Positions 42,828 through 52,561 of a stretch of 64,000 nt of DNA are shown piece after piece. Positions within the stretch are counted from its first letter, which is position 1, and each line of letters opens with the position of its first letter. Position numbers and translations under genes: made by a program. This DNA is from Botryosphaeria dothidea. Taxonomy: Eukaryota; Ascomycota; Dothideomycetes; Botryosphaeriales; Botryosphaeriaceae. Location: the NCBI GenBank assembly GCA_011503125.2, contig WWBZ02000001.1:1674001-1738000 (forward strand), given 5' to 3'. Below the pieces are notes generated by a model. It did no database searches, had not been told where the DNA came from, and was given only the letters and a program-made list of their open reading frames with translations.

Positions 42828-44947
42828 ATGCCTGAGCTTGAAACCGGGCGCCGGCTAACTGTATCGCCCTCGGCGAGCAGCAACAAGCGGAGAAGGTTAA
42901 TAGACGGCAGCAACGTTAACCATGATGGAGCGTGGCCGCACTCCGACCCTGACGCCCGCGCGCCGCGACCGGACGAAAATGAAGTTGCCGCATCATCGGC
43001 CTCGCCAGCATCGTTCCGTATCGGTGGTGAATCTCCAGCTTTCCACATAGACGGTCCTAGGCGGCCTGAGTACAGCGTCACCAGCAATCCGCGACGGGAG
43101 CCAGCGGGGCTACAGCCACCGCCCCTCACGCCCGTCTCATCATCGACAAACTTTAACAATCATAGCAGCATCGACTCTGCCTTCATGAAGGCAGATCAAG
43201 CTGCGTCAACAGCGCCTCAACCTCGTCACCACCAGCAACAACCGCCCCTGTCAGCATTCTCGCCGGAGGAGCTACTGATCATGGACCCTTCTTTGCTCAG
43301 CGCACAAGCCGCCTTCTCCAGGAGTCTGCCGCCCAGTCCGGACGACTACGCCACCAACCCGACCTTCCTCGCCTCGCAGGAGGAGCTGCGGAGCTTGTTA
43401 TTCAACACAGCCCAATCTACCCATCCGACAAGAGCCCCAAGTCCCGACTCAGGTGGTGCTGGCTATGTTCCAGAGGTTGTCGATGGTGTTGGTGCAGCAA
43501 CCGCGTCGACGTCGGGACAGAATCAAATGAAGCAGATTTTAGGGACGCGAAAGAGGGTTGAATATCTCAAGAATTACATTGCTAAAGTAGCAACTTGGGT
43601 GAGTCCTCGCATGCGCTTGCTTGATCTTTACCCTTTTAGGTGCTCTCCGCCGTTTTGTGTTCTACAAAGTGCATGCCTTTGCATGAACATGCGAACTATA
43701 TCCGTCTTAAATATACCAACTCCCTCAATCAAAGCACTTAAAACCAAACGCATCCTACTGACAGCTACCAATCAGCTTGACATGTTTGACTCCTCCCGGC
43801 ACTTCGGCATCTACGTCCCTGCACTCGCCCAAACCCAGCCGCCTCTTCTCTACGCCATCCTCGCCCTGTCGGCCCGCCATATGGAGCGCCTGAGCGGCAG
43901 TGCATCCTTACGCCGTGGTAGCAAGCAGAACCAGCATTACCCGGCCTCTTGCGAGAGCTTAGAGCTTTACCAAGAAGCCATTCGGTTACTGACTCCCAAG
44001 CTTCCCGAGCGTTCCCCCCACATTTTGACATGCTGTGTCATCCTGTGTTGCCTGGAAATGATGTCAGCAAGCCCGCAAGACTGGCGCCGGCATCTAGAAG
44101 GCTGTGCGACCTTGTTTGATTCCTTCGATGTCAACGGTTTCAGCGGTGGCCTGATGCAGGCTGTGTTTTGGTGTTATGTGCGCATGGGTGAGTGCCTGAT
44201 ACTCCTGTCGCAGTATTTCTTCTTACGCCTTTCATTATCTGACTATTCTTAGATCTCTGCGGAGCTTTGATATCTGATGGGACCGAAGGCACTCTTCTCG
44301 CTCTCCGGAAATGGGTTCCTTCAGGAATCTCTGAGGACGATGTCCATGATCTGTTCATGGCCCATCGTAGCCCGGACATGCATGCTAACTATGCCGTATA
44401 TCTCTGCTCCAAGGTATGCGAATTGTTGTCTGACCGCACTAAATATGCTGAACTGGGCGTCGACAATGGTTGCACTGGGCCGGTTTACGCTTTGCGCTGG
44501 AAAAGGCTTTGGCATGAGTTGAGCTTATGGCATGACGAGCGTCCGAGCGAGCTGCTACCAGTCAAGATGATCGGACAAAAGAGCGACAAACCCTTCCCAG
44601 AGATTCTTTTCGTGCACTGGGCGGCGATTAGTTCCAATCAACTGTACCACACCGCCTGCATCCTACTCCTAAACTCCAGGCCAAAAACTTTGCGGCTAGA
44701 TCCGCTACCGGTAAACAACCCCTTATGGCATGCCCGGCGCGTTTGTGGAATATCAATGTCGAACCCCCATGAGGGGTGTTTGAACAACGCATGTCAGCCA
44801 CTATGGATAGCGGGACGCATGCTTGGCCATCACTCAGAACACTCCGCCATCATCGAGCTAATCCGTAATATTGAGGCCCAGACTGGATGGGGTATGTATT
44901 GGAGAATACGCGACTTGGAAGAAGCATGGGGTTATCGCACTCGTTGA
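42828..44947 (+). CDS. Fungal-specific regulator (Fungal_trans_2 / ARCA-like) without a visible Zn2Cys6 cluster
   Basis: Exons 42828-43598, 43776-44187 and 44253-44947 give 625 residues. The 177-base first intron is a multiple of three and open, so an unspliced reading also looks coding; splicing rebuilds VATWLDMFDSSRHFG, the family start of the regulatory domain. Further family strings are LLYAILALSARHMERL, DWRRHLEGCATLFDSFDVNGFSGG and MDLCGALISDGTEG. The N-terminal 240 residues are Ser/Pro-rich with a basic nuclear-signal-like NKRRRL and no Cys cluster, unusual for this family. Its tail-to-tail neighbour 44991-47185 belongs to the same family and does carry the cluster. It may act as a partner without its own DNA binding, or its finger exon may have been lost. 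Confidence 0.82.
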
Positions 44948-44990
44948 TGCGAAGGACCCGTGTAACTCTCCACGGATGAGGCTGGGCCAT

Positions 44991-47185
44991 TCATGTGTGC
45001 TCAGCGAGACGCCAGTATTCTTGCAGCTTATGGAGTTCGTCGTCAATCTTCCAGCCTGTTGTCTCTCTCCCTCTTTTCAAGGTTTCCAATACGGCTGTCT
45101 GGTGGTCTCGATGCGTCATCTTCCTAGCGGCGTGGAGAACACAAGCAATCATGCAAGGATCCCAATTCTGGAAGCTTTCATTCCCGACAGCAATCGCACA
45201 CGTACGCTGTGCATGCCAGTGAAGTGATGCTACCGGCGAGTGCTGCCCTGGAATTTTCAAAGTTTTGGGCTTGCAATCTAGCATAATCATCGCGGCAGTG
45301 TGGTAGGCTAGGTTTGCGAGCGCTGCGGCGGCTGTGGTGAAGATGATCGTTGGGAACGCATTCGGCTCTCCATCCTCACCTGCTGAAAGTGACATTTCGA
45401 GCAGCGGCCTCACGAATTTATGACGCCCTGTGTACCATGAGGCCAGAGTGGTCCATGTGCTCTCCCATCGCGCGATGAGATTCTGTGGTCGTGTGCGATC
45501 AGGACATTCTTCGCCAGCCTCTTGTTGCCGATAGTTCTGAAGAATGCCGATAGCCATGCCATACAAACACAGAGCACGCAACGCGTACTGGTCGACACAG
45601 TTAGGGTCGAGATTGTCGGTGGGGCCGAGTTCATGCGCCACATTTGGCAGGCCATCAAGAAAACGGTTTTGTGACAGTACAAATTCCAGGTTTATAGCCA
45701 TAAGAGTCTCGTTGACCAATGCAGCAGCCAGGTCGAATCGGAGGATACACCAGAATAGAGATGCTGGTAGCCCAGCGTTGAATGCGTAAGCATAGAGTGG
45801 CGCGATCAGAGCACTGTTCGCTCTCAGCTGTCGAGTCCAGCTACTGAGCGGTGCAGAGATCAAGTCGACAAGTAGCCGGATGATACGCGCCTCCAAGATA
45901 TCAGGTCTTTCCGCAGATTCAATAGCCCCAGCACCCCATTTTGACATGTTGTAATATCTGTCGCTCTCAAATTGAGCAACTTCCGGGACGCCAGAAGACA
46001 GTTCGCGATGACGAGCGGATAGGGCGTAAAGTGCGTGGATTGTCGACGGAGATTCACTTCCAATGGCGGGTAAGTGGAGACCAAGATGCTGGTTCAGATC
46101 AAGCATGTCAAGCTATTGTGCGTCAGAGAGAACCGTTACACAGGCTTCGAGGATGGGGGCATTACCCACGGAGCTACGTGGTACCTGTAGTACCGTAGCA
46201 ATTCCACATCCCGATCCTCACTGAGACTGTCTACTGGAGACTTTTGAGATTGTGCAAGGATGGTGCTCGCTGTTACACTGCTTGACTCTAATGTGGAAAG
46301 TTGATGAGCGGAGTCATGTTGCAATTGTCCGTCTTCAGATCCGGTAAGTATCTGACTATGACTCAAGACATCTTCTTCGAAGACAAAATGTTGATCGACC
46401 GAAGTTGCCAACGACACGAGACTCTGGATGGCTCCATGTTCCGCACTTTCGGGTTCTAGGGGTGCGAGTGATGCGAAATGAGCGTGACGGTTATGAGATG
46501 AGTCGAAGCGGTGGATTCGGTCAAGTTCAGCACGATCCGGCACAGCAGACACAGTGGCCCGATGGGATTGTTGAGCTCCTTCCCCAACGTCTTCATGTCT
46601 TCCGGAAGTCCTTGTACTAGCTGTTGAATGCCTTCGCTGATGCGTGAACGATTGGTCCGCTGCATCAGAGGGCAACGCATTCGAAGCGTGCCTTGCTGTA
46701 GCGGTACGAGTATTGCCTTTGGTCTGCCTGCTGTCTTTGTTATCATCAGGATTGTCGGCGAACTAACGCTTGTCAATTAGCGGCTGCTGATCACCAGAGC
46801 AGGGACGTATACATGCCAAATACATACCCTTATCTGCGTGTACTGGGTTGTTGGGGTTCTCTCGATCTGTGGTGCGGTTCTTGCGTTGCCAGCAGGGAAA
46901 CGAAGCTGCAATCCATACTGGCATTCAAAGTTCCGATCGGCACAGTTGGAGCAAACGGGTTTACGCTCGTCACCTTTATGTCAATATTGACGCGTTAGCA
47001 CGTCGAGGCGGAAGAAACGCTGTGACATCAGTAGTCCATGAGGTGGATGGCGAAGTCTAGGGCCAGGGACCCCAAGAAAGACACGTACATTTTCGTCTCC
47101 TGATCCGGCATCTTTGGCAGCCGGTGCGAACGCGACGGCGGACCGGTCGATCTTCCGCGGTGTTGCTGGTGCCTCCTGCTGGCAT
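44991..47185 (-). CDS. Zn2Cys6 transcription factor with Fungal_trans_2 domain (ARCA-like)
   Basis: Exons 47185-47089, 46973-46828, 46762-46166 and 46112-44991 give 653 residues. The binuclear zinc cluster is complete but split by the first intron: RTGCQRCRIRRRK, then CDERKPVCSNC and FEC (spacing Cys-x2-Cys-x6-Cys-x6-Cys-x2-Cys-x6-Cys). Each splice junction keeps the frame, and the exon 3/4 junction rebuilds APWLDMLDLNQHLG, the same family entry as in the convergent neighbour. The middle exon is Ser/His/Glu-rich linker. The C-terminal domain keeps IHALYALSARHREL and YHTAAMIMLDCKPKTL. The stop lies 43 bases from the stop of the neighbour at 44947. It should be a nuclear DNA-binding regulator; the target genes are unknown, the divergent DUF1593 gene being the nearest candidate. 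Confidence 0.88.
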
Positions 47186-47776
47186 TGTGCAGCATTAACG
47201 GCTGGGCGCTGCCGTTGCTTGACGATCTTGCAGGGCGAATGTGCGAAGGGTTGGTTGCAAGCGGAGCCAAGAGATGCCGTTTTCGATAGCTGCTTGGTGA
47301 GAAGAGAGCAGGCGGGCGTAGGATGGTCGATGGAATGTGCGGTTAGGCCTTCCTTGACAAAGTCAGTCGCTCAGCATAACGGAAGAAGCTGATAGGAGAT
47401 TTGGTTGCACCAATTCCGCGCGAGGGTTTCCCGACGTTGAGTTCCTTGTTTCACTCTATGACCGGCAAAAGTGAGGGCGGCATCGTGAAGCTTGCTTTCC
47501 AACGAATCGCTCGAATGGGAAGGGCGAGGCACAACCTCGGAAGGCGCCTTGCGGCGTCATCCACGCTTTGCACCCCCGCCGGCACGCGCAGACAACTCAG
47601 CCATTGCGCCGACCCCGCGAGTCAGCCATCACGATCCATTGAGCGCTCAAGTATCCACCTACGCCCTCCGTGCAGTGGAACGTGCCACGAGAATTGCCGC
47701 CGACGTCCTCCGTGGTCCCTTCGGATGAGACCATCGGCCAACGTTCGTCTTGAAGTCTTCGCGGCAACGCTCTACA
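47186..47776. other. Divergent promoter region (regulator / DUF1593 gene)
   Basis: About 0.6 kb between divergent starts, moderately GC-rich. It could serve as a shared control region. No clear TATA element. Confidence 0.5.
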
Positions 47777-49351
47777 ATGAAGCTGGCACACTCTTGGCCC
47801 ACAGCTCTGTCACTCCTTTCGATCGCAATATTCACAGTCTTGGCCGGCAATACCCCGAGATGCAAGCCCTGGGAAATCGACAAGAAACCTCGAGTCTTCA
47901 TCCTATCCGACATCTGCAACGAGCCTGATGACGCACAGTCGTTGGTCCGACTGCTAGTTCACGCCGATCAATACGAAATCAAGGGCTTGGTAGCTACAAC
48001 GAGTTACTGGCTCAATTACACAACCGCTCCGGATGAGATTGAGAAGATCGTGCGAAGCTACGGCAAGGTTTGGAACAATCTACAGGCTCACGGCCACGGA
48101 CAATATCCGACCGAAGACTACCTACTCTCTATCATCAAGAGCGGACCGCCGACCTACGGGCTAGCAGCTGTCGATGCTCTGAATGCTGGCGAGAAGCTCT
48201 CGGACGGAGCAAGGCTCCTAATTGACACCGTAGATGCTTCGACCGAGCCGCTGTTCGTCCAAGCATGGGGAGGAGTAAACACGCTTGCTCAGGCTTTGCA
48301 TCACGTTCAATTGACGAGATCCGAGCCTCAGCTCTCGAATTTCTTGGACAGAATCCGTGTGTATACCATCTCAGACCAGGACAATGCTGGTACCTGGATT
48401 CGACATGAATTTCCGCAGATCAGGTACATCTCTTCCGTCCACGCCTGGAATAGCTACGGTCTGGCCACCTGGTCAGGTATATCTGGTGAGAAGTTTTATG
48501 GTTTCGACGAAGGTGGCCCAGACAGCGACCTAGTAAGCAGCGAATGGGTGAAAACAAACGTCCAGATCGGCCGCTTGGGTGAAGCGTATCCCGATATTAT
48601 GTTCATCATGGAAGGTGACAGCCCTGCTCTCCTCTTCACAATGCAGAATGGCTTGAACGCCCCGGATCATCCAGAATGGGGTGGTTGGGGCGGACGCTAC
48701 GCTCCCAGTGGTCATGGCAGCAAACATTTCGCAGATACGGCTGATCATGTCGTCGGGAAGAGTGGTCGAACCTATGTCAGCAATCATGCCACGATTTGGC
48801 GATGGAGGCAGGCGTATCAGAATGAACTCGCGGCGCGAATGCAGTGGACGCTGCACGGGAGCGTAGATGCACGGACGAGCCACCCACCGGTCGTGATAAT
48901 CAACGGATCTTGTGGTAGCCATCCGCTCGAGATGAAGGTTGATGCCGGATCATCTGTCACGCTGGACGCAACGGAATCGTACGATCCAAATTCGGGCAAG
49001 AATGCGGCGGCGCTAAATTTTTCATGGTGGATGTACAGCGAGGTCACGGCGACGCAGTGGCAAGTCCGGTGGGAGGTGCCGGAGCTTGTTTTCCACCGCG
49101 ATCAAGCCGTTCCCGGTGGGAGCAAGGTTGTTATCGATGTTCCCGCGGCCGACAAGTCGTGTAGAGGTCCCGCAGCCCTTCACATGGCTGAGGATGTGAA
49201 GCCAACGTGCCAGATCTACCATCTTATCCTTGAAGTCGTCGGTCCAGGGTCGCCGCAGTTGACAAGGTATCGCCGTGTGTTATTGAAGGTGAGATTGCCG
49301 GAGAATGAGGGAAAGTCTGGACAAATACCACCGGCGCATGAGGAGCTTTGA
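47777..49351 (+). CDS. Secreted DUF1593-type (nucleoside-hydrolase-like) protein
   Basis: 524 residues without introns. The start MKLAHSWPTALSLLSIAIFTVLA is a signal peptide; the ATG at 47777 is chosen over the in-frame TTG at 47750 because it begins the signal. The mature protein matches the DUF1593 family, known from bacterial carbohydrate-binding proteins whose first domain has a nucleoside-hydrolase-like fold: PRVFILSDICNEPDDAQSLVRLL (given here in part: ILSDICNEPDDAQS) near residue 45 with the Asp cluster, then YEIKGLVATTSYW and GHGSKHFADTADHV. The C-terminal part has a beta-sandwich-like pattern (VTLDATESYDPNSG). Likely an extracellular sugar-related hydrolase or binding protein; activity is not proven for the family. 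Confidence 0.87.
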   Translation: MKLAHSWPTALSLLSIAIFTVLAGNTPRCKPWEIDKKPRVFILSDICNEPDDAQSLVRLLVHADQYEIKGLVATTSYWLNYTTAPDEIEKIVRSYGKVWNNLQAHGHGQYPTEDYLLSIIKSGPPTYGLAAVDALNAGEKLSDGARLLIDTVDASTEPLFVQAWGGVNTLAQALHHVQLTRSEPQLSNFLDRIRVYTISDQDNAGTWIRHEFPQIRYISSVHAWNSYGLATWSGISGEKFYGFDEGGPDSDLVSSEWVKTNVQIGRLGEAYPDIMFIMEGDSPALLFTMQNGLNAPDHPEWGGWGGRYAPSGHGSKHFADTADHVVGKSGRTYVSNHATIWRWRQAYQNELAARMQWTLHGSVDARTSHPPVVIINGSCGSHPLEMKVDAGSSVTLDATESYDPNSGKNAAALNFSWWMYSEVTATQWQVRWEVPELVFHRDQAVPGGSKVVIDVPAADKSCRGPAALHMAEDVKPTCQIYHLILEVVGPGSPQLTRYRRVLLKVRLPENEGKSGQIPPAHEEL

Positions 49352-50034
49352 TGTATTGGAAGGATCCAGGTAGGGATGGAGTAGCATGCCAATCTTCCCG
49401 GTGTTAAAGAAATCTCAACCCAAATCCCAAGCTAAGAAATCAGCGATGCACTTGAGGCGGCGAGACATCACGGTGCCGGCTGCTCTGTGCTAGTGATGCG
49501 CTTGACCATAGTGCGAGCCACACCTGGTCGTCTAGAGACACAGGCAGAACAACTGCCGACTGGCTGCTCACTCTCACTCGACGCTCCATAATTTTCTCCG
49601 CAGCGGAGGAAATTTGTTTTGACGGCGCAGTTGCCGGATTGGGGAGGCAATGGCACGCGTTTCCTCTTCTCGGCGCAGAAAAGTCTACCCCTCCTGGTCT
49701 GTGCTCGTCATGACGCAACAGCCGCCAGGATAAATGCGGCTGCCCCACCACTTTCGTCGCGTGAGGCGCGGCGGGGAAGGTGCGAGTGGGAGAACCTTCC
49801 ATTTTGCCTAATTACTCGGCGGGGCGGTTCCAGAAGACTCTGTTGGTCAGAGGCCCGCGTGGGCGCAGAAGGCGCGGCGGCCGCCCTGAAGAAAGGCCGA
49901 CGGACTTCCGCTAGGTAGCTTCAATTGGCATTCTTAACACCAAAACTTCTGCCCTCTGCAGCTCTCAGCCCTTAGCTCTGCAGCAACCTCTCCTCTTCCT
50001 CGCACAACTCGACACGCCTCTCACTTCAAACACA
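49352..50034. promoter_or_regulatory. Promoter region of the xylose reductase gene
   Basis: About 0.68 kb. It contains two CreA-type sites GCGGGG at 49771-49776 and 49819-49824 (48 bases apart) and one GGATAAA at 49728-49734 that fits the loose XlnR-type GGNTAAA pattern. A CT-rich leader precedes the ATG. Motifs this short occur by chance; the clustering is suggestive only. Confidence 0.35.
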
Positions 50035-51116
50035 ATGGGTCAGGAAACCATCACTTTGGCCTCTGGCAAGAAGATGCCGCTGGTCGGCTTCGGTCTGTGG
50101 AAGGTCCCCAAGGAGACTTGCGCCGACACTGTCTACAACGTGCGTTGTTCCGCCATTCCCATCCTACCGACTTCTACTCACCCACTTGACATAGGCCATT
50201 AAGACCGGCTACAGGCTCTTCGACGGCGCCTACGACTACCAGAATGAGAAGGAGGCTGGCGAGGGCATCAAGAGGGCCATCTCCGAGGGCTTGGTGAAGC
50301 GCGAGGATATCTTTGTCACCACCAAGCTCTGGAACAACTACCACCGCAAGGACATTGCCATCGACATGATGCGCAAGCAGAACGAGGTCTGGGGTCTGGG
50401 CTACATCGACCTCTTCCTCATCCACTTCCCCGTCCCGCTGAAGTACATCGAGCCTGAGAAGCGTCCCTACCCTGTAAGTGGAGCAACATGAGGTGAAATG
50501 CAGAAGTTGGGGCAACATCTGACCTGCTTAGGGTTGGTGGATGGATGAGGCCGGCACCATTGAGCCCGACAGGGTTCCCGTCCGCGAGACCTGGGAGGCT
50601 CTCGAGCAGATCGTCGACGAGGGCGTCGCTAAGAGCATCGGCATCAGCAACTTCTCCGCACAGCTCATCCTCGACCTCCTGACCTACAACCGCCACCCTG
50701 TGTCCTCGCTCCAAATCGAGCACCACCCCTACCTCGTCCAGCCCGAGCTCATCAAGCTCGCTCAGGAGAAGGGAATCGCTGTCACCGCCTACTCCAGCTT
50801 CGGTCCCCAGAGTTTCTTGGAGCTGAAGATGCAGCGTGCTGAGGACGCCCCTCTCCTCTTCGACCATGACACCGTCAAGAGCATTGCTTCAAAGCACAGC
50901 GTCACTCCCGCCCAGGTCCTGCTCCGCTGGTCCACCCAGCGTGGTGTTGCCATCATTCCCAAGTCCAACAGCAAGGACCGCCTCAAGCAGAACCTGGAGG
51001 TCAATGGCTTCGACCTTACCAAGGAGGAGATTGAGAGCATCTCCAGCCTGAACAAGAACCTGAGGTTCAACGACCCCGGCTACTACCTTGACACGCCGCT
51101 CAGGATCTTCGCCTAA
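50035..51116 (+). CDS. xyl1: NAD(P)H-dependent D-xylose reductase (aldo/keto reductase family 2)
   Basis: Reduces D-xylose to xylitol and L-arabinose to L-arabinitol, the first step of fungal pentose use, in the cytosol. Exons 50035-50139, 50195-50473 and 50532-51116 give 322 residues, the normal length. The catalytic tetrad is visible: Asp and Tyr in [11 protein letters not shown], Lys in VTTKLWNN and His in LIHFPVPL. The cofactor loop IPKSNSKDR has the Lys, Asn and Arg that bind the NADPH phosphate in xylose reductases. FGLWKVP at the start and GWWMDEAG at the third exon are also typical. It heads a group with a regulator, a polyol dehydrogenase and a transketolase, which supports the pentose role. 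Confidence 0.94.
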
Positions 51117-52561
51117 GCAGGAGCTGAAAGAAAAAGAAAGTAGATAAATAACGATATCATGATAGACTGGAGGTTAAACCTTCAATGTTATAACTTTTCC
51201 TGCTTGAATCTGTTGATTGTCATGGTGAATCTGGTATTGACGCGTAGTGCGTTGAGTGTTAGTGTTACTTGGCTCTCTACGAGTTTCACCGCAATCCAAG
51301 CTGGCAAGCTATACCCCGGTCTCGGTAATCTGCTGTATGGGCTACGATTGCGCTTATGCAGTGTCGGCCCTTGGCATTTTCCACAGAGGTGGAAAGAGTC
51401 TTGTCGCCGGGGTACCGGTATAAGCGAATGACAGCAAGTCTTTTAGTCAAAATGATACTGTGACATCTAAGCTCAGGGAGGAGAATTAGTTTCTCGTGTT
51501 ACTCGTCCCGCCTTAACGCATCATCGTCTCTGCGAGCCAATTGCTTAATATCTTGGCAGGACATATAGCAAACGGCTGCTGATCTCCGAGACCGAGGCCA
51601 CGGTATATCTTGGCATATATGCAACTTCATTTGTGCCTGGGCACTTCCTCCGGCTAGTCCGGTTGTTGTTTAGCTTCGTCCCTGCGCATCAAAAGGAATC
51701 GTTCCTCCCAGAACGTGAGACGCGGTGCAAAAGTCGTCAATTGCACACACGAATCCTTGCTCCAGCGTTTTCTTGGCTGAAGGCTGAATTGTGAGCGATC
51801 TACGGATTTGTCAGCTCATATACCATTTATTCTTATTTGAATGGTCGGTTAGAGCGGGGGCGAATCTGCTCAATACAGATGTAAGAAAGTCAGTCTGTGG
51901 CAGGGTTTATTTTAGCTTCTGGAACATCAACCATTGGTTCATTTTAGTCAGCCGGAGCTTCTCATCATAAGTCCGATGTGTATGACAGAGTGCCGCCGGG
52001 CCTTCGAGATATCTATCAGTCTCCATGAGAAAGGCAGATATACCCGCAATCACCTCCATGACTTGACGTTCGAGGCTAAGCAGCTTCGACATCGACTCAA
52101 AAAATCGTCAATACAGAGTACGATGATCCATGATCTCCGAACCTGCAGACTCGCCAAAGCAGATCCTCAGGGTCCTCAGGGCTCGGTGGCATCTTGCATC
52201 CTGTTCCGATAGAGCGCGGGAGCTCGGGTCCTTCAGGGCCGTCGGGGTCTCGGCCTCGGTCGAATCACTCGGGTAATGACGACGCGGGCACTGCAAGCTA
52301 AGCTTCCGAAGACATCCTGAGCAGCTCAGTATTTGGGCATGCCTCCGACTTAAAGCAAGTAACGCACGCCCGCGACTTCCTACAAGGCCTCTTTCCGGTG
52401 GCTACCGGTCATAAGCGGACGCCATCCCGAAACGGCCATTGTCTCACCGGAAAATCGAGCATCCGGCCTTCCTTTCCGCCAGTTTCCGGCGCATCCGCCC
52501 CAACTGGCCTGGCACGCTTCCCTTTTCACTTCCGCAACGGACGTTTTTTGTTCCCTGGAGC
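51117..52561. other. Spacer between xylose reductase and the Zn2Cys6 regulator
   Basis: About 1.4 kb. Two short minus/plus ORFs near 51907-52296 have no family features. No repeat copy. Presumably the 3' end of the reductase transcript and a long regulator promoter. Confidence 0.5.
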
